A DNA stretch of 64,000 nucleotides from Streptomyces sp. P3 (GTDB lineage Bacteria > Actinomycetota > Actinomycetes > Streptomycetales > Streptomycetaceae): the NCBI GenBank assembly GCA_016893485.2, contig JAFEKX020000001.1, positions 5,411,501 to 5,475,500 of the forward strand, read 5' to 3'. The notes below the pieces were generated by a model that did not search any database, was not told where the DNA came from, and saw only the letters and a list, made by a program, of their open reading frames with translations. Within the stretch, counting starts at the first letter, position 1. Every line of letters begins with the position of its first letter. Below, in pieces: positions 59,066 to 64,000 of the stretch. The translations under genes were made by a program, and so were the position numbers.

Positions 59066-60306
59066 AACTGAAACCGGGCGCCGGCCGCGACATCGACCTC
59101 GATGGCGTCGATCTGCTCGACCTGGACCTCTACACGTCGGGCGATCCGCACCTGGTCTGGGACGTGATGCGGGCAAAGGCGCCCCTGCATCACCAAGTGC
59201 TGGCGGACGGCCGGGAGTTCTGGTCGGTGACCCGCTACGACGACGTCTGCCGCGTGCTCGGCGACCATCGGGAGTTCACCTCGGAGCGCGGCACGGTGAT
59301 CACCCATCTCGGGGAGGACGACGTCGCGGCCGGCGTGCTGCTGACGTCCACCGACCCGCCCCGGCACAGCGAGGTGCGCAGGCCGATCGCTCCCAAACTC
59401 ACCGCACGGGCGGTGAAGTCCTGGGAGGACGGCATTCGGCGGGCGGTCGTACGGTTCCTCGAACCGGCCCTAGACGGTTCCCCCTTCGATCTGGGCGAGC
59501 AGGTGCAGCGCCTGCCGGCGATCGTCACGGGTCCGCTCCTGGGAATCCCGGACAAGGACTGGGACGAACTCGTACAGCTGACGTCGATGGTGATGGCCCC
59601 ATCGGACCCGCACTTCAACCTCGGCAGCGAAGCGGCGACCCTGGCCATCGCCCACCACGAACTCGTCGACTACGTGACCCAATGGGTCAAGCGGCGGCGG
59701 TCGGACGGAGGCGAGGGCGGGAGTCTGCTCGACCACCTGATGAGCGTCCGCGCGGGGGACGCGCCGCTGACCGACGAGGAGATCGCCCTCGACGGCTACA
59801 GCATCCTGCTGGGCGCCAACATCACGACTCCGTACACCATTTCGGGCACGGTGCAGGCGCTCATCGACCATCCCGAGCAGTACGAGAAGGCCGCGGCCGA
59901 CCTGTCCCTGGTGCCCAACCTCGTCGAGGAAGGGCTGCGTTGGACATCGTCCGCGTGCAACTTCATGCGGTACGCGGTGCGTGACGTCGAGATCGGCGGC
60001 GGCACGGTCCCCGCCGGTGGAGCGGTCGTCGCGTGGATCGGGTCGGCCAACCGGGACGAGTCCCAGTTCCCCGACCCGCACACCTTCGACATCACGCGCG
60101 GCAACGCGAAGCGTCAGATCGCCTTCGGTTTCGGACCGCACTTCTGCATCGGGGCGCCACTGGCCCGGATGACCCTGCGTGTCTTCTTCGAGGAACTGCT
60201 CGTGCGGTTCGGTTCGATCGAACTCGACGGCGAGCTTCAGCATCTGCGGTCGATCTTCATCGCGGGGATGACGCATTTCCCCGTCACTGTCCAGAAAAGG
60301 CTGTGA
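59062..60306 (+). CDS. Cytochrome P450 (first copy), carrier-coupled
   Basis: 414 residues, intact. The heme Cys is in FGFGPHFCIGAPLAR; the ExxR is EEGLR; the meander is IGSANRDESQFPDPHTFDI. The I helix reads SILLGANITTPYTISG: the usual acidic residue before the conserved Thr is replaced by Ile. The general sequence resembles P450s that hydroxylate aminoacyl groups on peptidyl carrier proteins (NovI/CYP163-like). The start overlaps the carrier-protein stop. The 3' end forms a TGAGGCAG/CTGCCTCA hairpin. Confidence 0.93.
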   Translation: MKLKPGAGRDIDLDGVDLLDLDLYTSGDPHLVWDVMRAKAPLHHQVLADGREFWSVTRYDDVCRVLGDHREFTSERGTVITHLGEDDVAAGVLLTSTDPPRHSEVRRPIAPKLTARAVKSWEDGIRRAVVRFLEPALDGSPFDLGEQVQRLPAIVTGPLLGIPDKDWDELVQLTSMVMAPSDPHFNLGSEAATLAIAHHELVDYVTQWVKRRRSDGGEGGSLLDHLMSVRAGDAPLTDEEIALDGYSILLGANITTPYTISGTVQALIDHPEQYEKAAADLSLVPNLVEEGLRWTSSACNFMRYAVRDVEIGGGTVPAGGAVVAWIGSANRDESQFPDPHTFDITRGNAKRQIAFGFGPHFCIGAPLARMTLRVFFEELLVRFGSIELDGELQHLRSIFIAGMTHFPVTVQKRL

Positions 60307-60330
60307 GGCAGTCGCCGCTTTTCTGCCTCA
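60304..60330 (+). terminator. Possible terminator overlapping the P450 stop codon
   Basis: An 8-bp stem TGAGGCAG / CTGCCTCA with an 11-nt loop ending in TTTT begins at the stop codon. It may cut or reduce transcription before the MbtH gene, whose ATG is 108 bases later. Confidence 0.4.
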
Positions 60331-60438
60331 GCAGCTGCCGGTTTCCGTCAATTACGGGCTCTAGCCTGGTTTTCTGAGCTTCGTTTGGCAGGGTCGCCGT
60401 CCTTGATTTCATCCACCCACATCCCGACCGGAGTAATG

Positions 60439-60650
60439 ATGAAAGAAACCTCATGGGAAGCAGCGGAGAGCGCCACATGGTTGGCCGTACGCAATGAGCA
60501 GGGGCGGCACAGCATGTGGCCCGCCGGCCTTTCCGTGCCCCCGGATGGAGCGAGGCCGGGTACCGCGGCGACAAGCCCGGTTGCCTGGAGTGGATATCGG
60601 AGAACTGGGCGGACTCGCGCCCGGCAGGTGTGGGCCGGGTGGCGACTTGA
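60439..60650 (+). CDS. MbtH-like protein, frameshifted
   Basis: ATG at 60439 (GGAG 5 nt upstream; another ATG three bases before). NEQGRHSMWPAGLSVPPGW then SEAGYRGDKPGCLEWISENW and ADSRPAGVGRVA once a missing G near 60543 is added. These are the MbtH signature residues (NxExQxSxWP, C-L-x-x-I, W-x-D-x-RP), with Gly-Arg in place of the second Glu-Gln. MbtH proteins bind adenylation domains and are needed for their activity. Its TGA overlaps the next start (TTGA). Confidence 0.9.
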
Positions 60651-61423
60651 GCAGGCGAGAAGGCGGCCGGCAATGGCTCGTCCGCGATACCGATCCTGAC
60701 GCGCGAGCTCGGGTGTTCTGTCTTCCGGTGGCCGGCATGGGTGCTTCCGCCTATCGCGGTTGGCCCACGCGCACAGGGGACATCGAGATCTGCCCTCTCC
60801 AGCTCCCGGGCCGGGAGAACCGGTTCAGGACCCCCGCCCACACGTCCATGGACGCGTTCGTCAGGACGCGGCCGACGCACTCGAGCCGTACCTGGACAAG
60901 CCCTTCGGCTTCTTCGGCCACTGCTTCGGAGCGCGCCTCAGCTACGGCCTGTCGGTCGAGCTCGCCGCCCGCGGCGGTTTTCTGCCCCAGCGGATCTTCG
61001 CCTCCTCCTGCCTTGCTCCGCACCGCGGCGGCTACTTCGGCGGCGGGCGCTTCGGCCCCTTCACGCCGGAGACCACGGACGAGGAGTACATGGAGGAGCT
61101 GCGCCACGGCTGCGAGCTGCGCGGTGAGCCCACGCCCCCGGACGAACTGCTCGCCCTGTCCATCCAGGTGCTGCGTGCCGACATCGCGCTGACCTGCGGC
61201 TACCGGCCCCGGGCCCCGGCAGCACCCCTTTGAACGTAACCACCATCTCCTGGACCGGGGACACGCACATGCGTCCCGAGGAGATGGACGAGTGGTCGGC
61301 CTACGGAGACGTGCACCAAGTCCTGCTGACCGGCGACGACTTCACCCACCGATCGGCACCGGCGGACCTGCTCCAGGTCATCGCAGACGGTCTCCCGAAC
61401 GAACAGGAGTGCTCACACCGTGA
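60647..61423 (+). CDS. Type II thioesterase (second copy), frameshifted
   Basis: TTG at 60647 overlapping the MbtH stop. VFCLPVAGMGASAYRGWP, ICPLQLPGRENRFRTPAH, then nucleophile Cys in FGFFGHCFGARLSYGLS where Ser is usual (GHSxG). Asp/His region: ISWTGDTHMRPEEMDEW. Breaks near 60865, 61215 and 61392; with the last corrected, the reading ends SPERTGVLTP and its TGA overlaps the GTG of the adenylation gene. Cys in place of Ser is unusual and may alter its specificity. Confidence 0.82.
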
Positions 61424-63220
61424 ACACGGACCGCACGGCCCTCGGCGTGCCCCTCACCCTCACCGAACTCTTCGCCCGGTCGGCCGCCGCGCACGGCGAC
61501 TCTCCGGCGGTGTCGGACGACTCCGGCCGCCGGCTCACCTACGCCGAACTCGACCGCGCGTCGGCGGAACTGGCCCAGCGCCTCATCGACGAGGGCGTAC
61601 GCCGCGAGGACCGGGTGGGCATCCACCGCGAGCGCGATGTCGACCTCGTCATCAGCATCCTCGGCGTACTGCGAGCCGGCGCGGCCTACGTGGCCGTGGA
61701 CCTGCGCTACCCGAAGGCCCGGCGCGAACTCATGCTCCCGCGCCGCCGACGGCCGCGTCACCCTGGTCGGCCCCGGCGAGCGGGAACAGCTCGGTGCACA
61801 CGTGCCCACCATGGTCTGGGAGTACGACGCCGAGCGCGCCAGGACCGGCGCGCCGAAGGCCGACCTTCCCGAGGCCGCCCCGCAGGACGCCGCGTGCGTG
61901 CTGTTCACCTCCGGCTCCACCGGCATCCCCAAGGGTGTCGTGGTCGAGCACCGCAACCTGGTGCACTTCGCGGTGAATCCGCTGCTGCCGGAGCTCAGCC
62001 CCGCCGACCGCGTGGCCCAGATCGCGAACATCTCCTTCGACACCTTCCACTGGGAGCTGTGGAGTTCGTTCTGGGCGGGCGCCGAGATCGTCATGATGCC
62101 CTCGGTGCCCGACCTGGTGAAGGGCGACCCCGGCCGCGAGCTGCGCCGCCGCCGGATCACCGCGCTGCTCTCGCCGACCATGGCCTTCAACCACATCGCG
62201 GCCGAGGACTCCGACGTGTTCTCCTCGCTCCGCGTGCTGCAGACCGGTGGCGACGTGGTCCGTCCCGCCGCCTGCCGCGATGTGCTCGCGAGCCGGTTCG
62301 CGGGTCAACTGGTCAATCTGTACGGGCCCACCGAGGGCACCACCGCGGCCACCGCGTACACCATCACCGAGGTGGCGCCGGACGCGACGAGCGTGCCCAT
62401 CGGCGCCGGCCTCGCCGGCGTGGAACTGCACGTCCTCGACGCGCAGTTGAGGCCGGTCCCGCAGGGCACACCGGGTGAGCTCCACATCGGCGGAGCCGGC
62501 GTGACCCGCGGCTATCTGCACGATCCCGCACGAACGGCGGAGCGGTTCCTGCCCGACCCGTTCGGCACTCCCGGATCGGTGATGTACGCGACCGGCGACC
62601 TCGTCAGCAAGCGCCCCGACGGCGTACTGGACTACCTCGGCCGGAACGACGACCAGGTGAAGATCCGCGGCTACCGGGTCGAGCCGCGCGAGGTGGAGCG
62701 GGCGCTCCTGGCCTGCTCCGGCGTCCTCGACGCCGCCGTGCTGCCGCAGGGAGAGGGCCAGGACAAGCGGCTCGTCGCGTTCGTCGTGTCCCAGGGCAGG
62801 ACCACCATGCCCGAGGTGCGCGCGTACGCCGAGTCGACCATCCCGGACTATCAGGTGCCCTCCGAGTTCGTCCAGGTGCCGGAGATCCAGTCGACCCCGC
62901 ACGGCAAGCGGGACACGGCGGCGCTGCTGGAGCTCCTGGGCGACCGGGACCGGCGCCGCAGCGACTACGTGGCACCGCGCACGGACAGCGAGCACTACCT
63001 CACCAAGGTCTGGGAGGAGCTGCTCGGCACCGAGCGGATCAGCGTCAACGACGACTTCTTCGAGCTCGGCGGCAACTCGATGCTGGCCTTCCGCATGAGC
63101 CGCCGGATCAGCCGGGACCAGGCGGCGGGCATCGGTCTGGAAGACGTACTCGGCAACACCGTGCTGGCCGACATGGCGCTCGCCCTCGACGCGTCGCAGA
63201 GCAAGGAGCAGGTCGCATGA
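61420..63220 (+). CDS. NRPS adenylation-carrier (A-PCP) didomain, frameshifted
   Basis: GTG at 61420. Core motifs: A2/A3 LFTSGSTGIPKGVVVEHRN, A4 ANISFDTFHWELW, A5 NLYGPTEGTT, A7 YATGDL, A8 GRNDDQVKIRGYRVEPREVE, A10 PHGKRD. The carrier part has DDFFELGGNSMLAFRM with the phosphopantetheine Ser. There is no condensation or thioesterase domain, so it loads one amino acid for tailoring in trans. Hand alignment to GrsA puts D235, T236, W239, L278, Q299, G301, L322, T330 and A331 in the pocket; I cannot assign the amino acid. An extra C near 61741 shifts the frame once. The stop overlaps the next P450 start (ATGA). Confidence 0.92.
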
Positions 63221-64000
63221 CCCAGACGCTGGAGTCGGCCGTGGACATCGACCTCAACGACACCGAGGCCTTCGTCACCGGCGACCCCACGAGCTGTGGG
63301 CGCGGCTGCGCAAGGAGGCCCCGGTCCACTGGAACCCCACACCCGAGGGCGGATTCTGGGCCCTGACCAAGTTCGACGACGTGCTGATGGCCTTCCGGGA
63401 CACCGAGACGTTCAGCTCGGAGCACGGCACCGTCATCGGCGGCTCGTTCCGCAACGAGGTCGACACCGCCTCCGGGCGCATGCTCGTCACCTCCGACGCG
63501 CAGCGCCACCGTCAGTTGCGCCGCCGGATGCACCGGGTGTTCTCCGCCAGGATGATCGAGCGGGTCTCGGAGACGGTCCGCGAGCGGGTCGCCGTAGTGC
63601 TGGACAGGATGTGGGCCGACGGCGGCGGCGACTTCGCCACCGACGTGGCCCGCGAGCTGCCGGCCGGTGGTCTGATGGCCCAGCTGAACATCGGGCATGC
63701 CGACGCGCTGCACCTGCTGCGCCTCACCCAGACCATGATCGGGTACCGGGACGAGGACCACAGCCTCGGCATCGCGCACGAAGGGCTGCGGCTCGCGACC
63801 GCCCAGGCGGACATCTTCGACTTCTTCCTGGACCTGATCGCCGAGCGCCGGGCCGAACCGGGCGACGACGCGGTGAGCATCCTGCTGCAGCCCGAGCCGG
63901 GCGAGCGTGAACTCGACGAGGACACGCTCCGTTCAACCTGATGAACCTGGCCATCGGCGGCAACGAGACGACCCAGCACAGCGCCAGTGGCGGTCTGCTC
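63217..64000 (+). CDS. Cytochrome P450 (second copy), cut by the window end
   Basis: ATG at 63217. HELWARLRKEAPVHWNPTPE, FSSEHGTVIG and DAQRHRQLRRRMHRVFSARM are typical P450 N-terminal blocks; the I helix is the standard LAIGGNETTQHSASG. The heme region lies beyond the window. Missing bases near 63288 and 63931. Direct coupling to the A-PCP gene suggests that it beta-hydroxylates the carrier-bound amino acid, as in the novobiocin and echinomycin pathways. Confidence 0.9.

Overview
The window is high-GC actinomycete chromosome and almost certainly Streptomyces. It carries mycothiol biosynthesis (mshA), a CarD-type RNA polymerase regulator, an MsiK-type sugar ABC ATPase, phoU with a SenX3/RegX3 (PhoR/PhoP) pair, an HbhA-like/DUF2516 pair, many Tat, sortase and lipobox secreted proteins, and an NRPS-type biosynthetic cluster at the right edge. 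The order mshA - YbjN - gpmA ... DUF4242 - phoU - senX3 - regX3 - lpqE-like - carD - ispD - ispF - cysS - rlmB - DoxX - nucleotidyltransferase - msiK is a conserved core backbone of the genus.

Layout. 0-13 kb: HbhA-like protein, DUF2516, a REC-PP2C phosphatase, an NlpC/P60 hydrolase, a methyltransferase, a sortase-anchored protein inside an inverted repeat, mshA, a Tat-exported beta-helix enzyme, an AraC regulator facing a DUF2000 gene, and an MFS exporter. 13-15.6 kb: gpmA with a strong terminator, then a decayed integrative element (integrase remnant, 10-bp iterons, small membrane protein). 15.8-25.4 kb: an accessory island. Its core (18.6-23.5 kb) is a membrane protein and a TIR-like protein sharing a 19-residue glycine/asparagine motif, followed by two ThsA-type macro-domain proteins, one with an N-terminal membrane anchor as in type II Thoeris and one fused to a SARP-type DNA-binding region. 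A NO-VEIN/DUF3883-like protein follows. 25.4-41.4 kb: sedolisin protease, Ni-binding-like DUF4242 protein, a Cys-rich peptide, phosphate regulation, isoprenoid (ispD/ispF) and translation genes (cysS, rlmB), DoxX and msiK. 41.6-55.5 kb: tRNA-Thr(TGT) and a variable region with two cold-shock proteins, a DEAD-box helicase, a CBS protein, a hemolysin III homologue, a GAF-PP2C phosphatase and an HTH-NTPase regulator. 56.2-64 kb: the left part of an NRPS-type cluster: leuA paralogue, two type II thioesterases, a free carrier protein, two P450s, MbtH and an adenylation-carrier didomain.

A warning governs the whole annotation: more than two dozen genes, including indispensable ones (cysS, carD, gpmA, rlmB), are interrupted by frameshifts. 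Most are single missing bases in G or C runs; a few are extra bases. The tRNA acceptor stem has the same defect. This is the signature of homopolymer miscalls in the assembly, so these genes are annotated over their full rebuilt span as CDS with the approximate breakpoints named, and only loci with real deletions are called pseudogenes.
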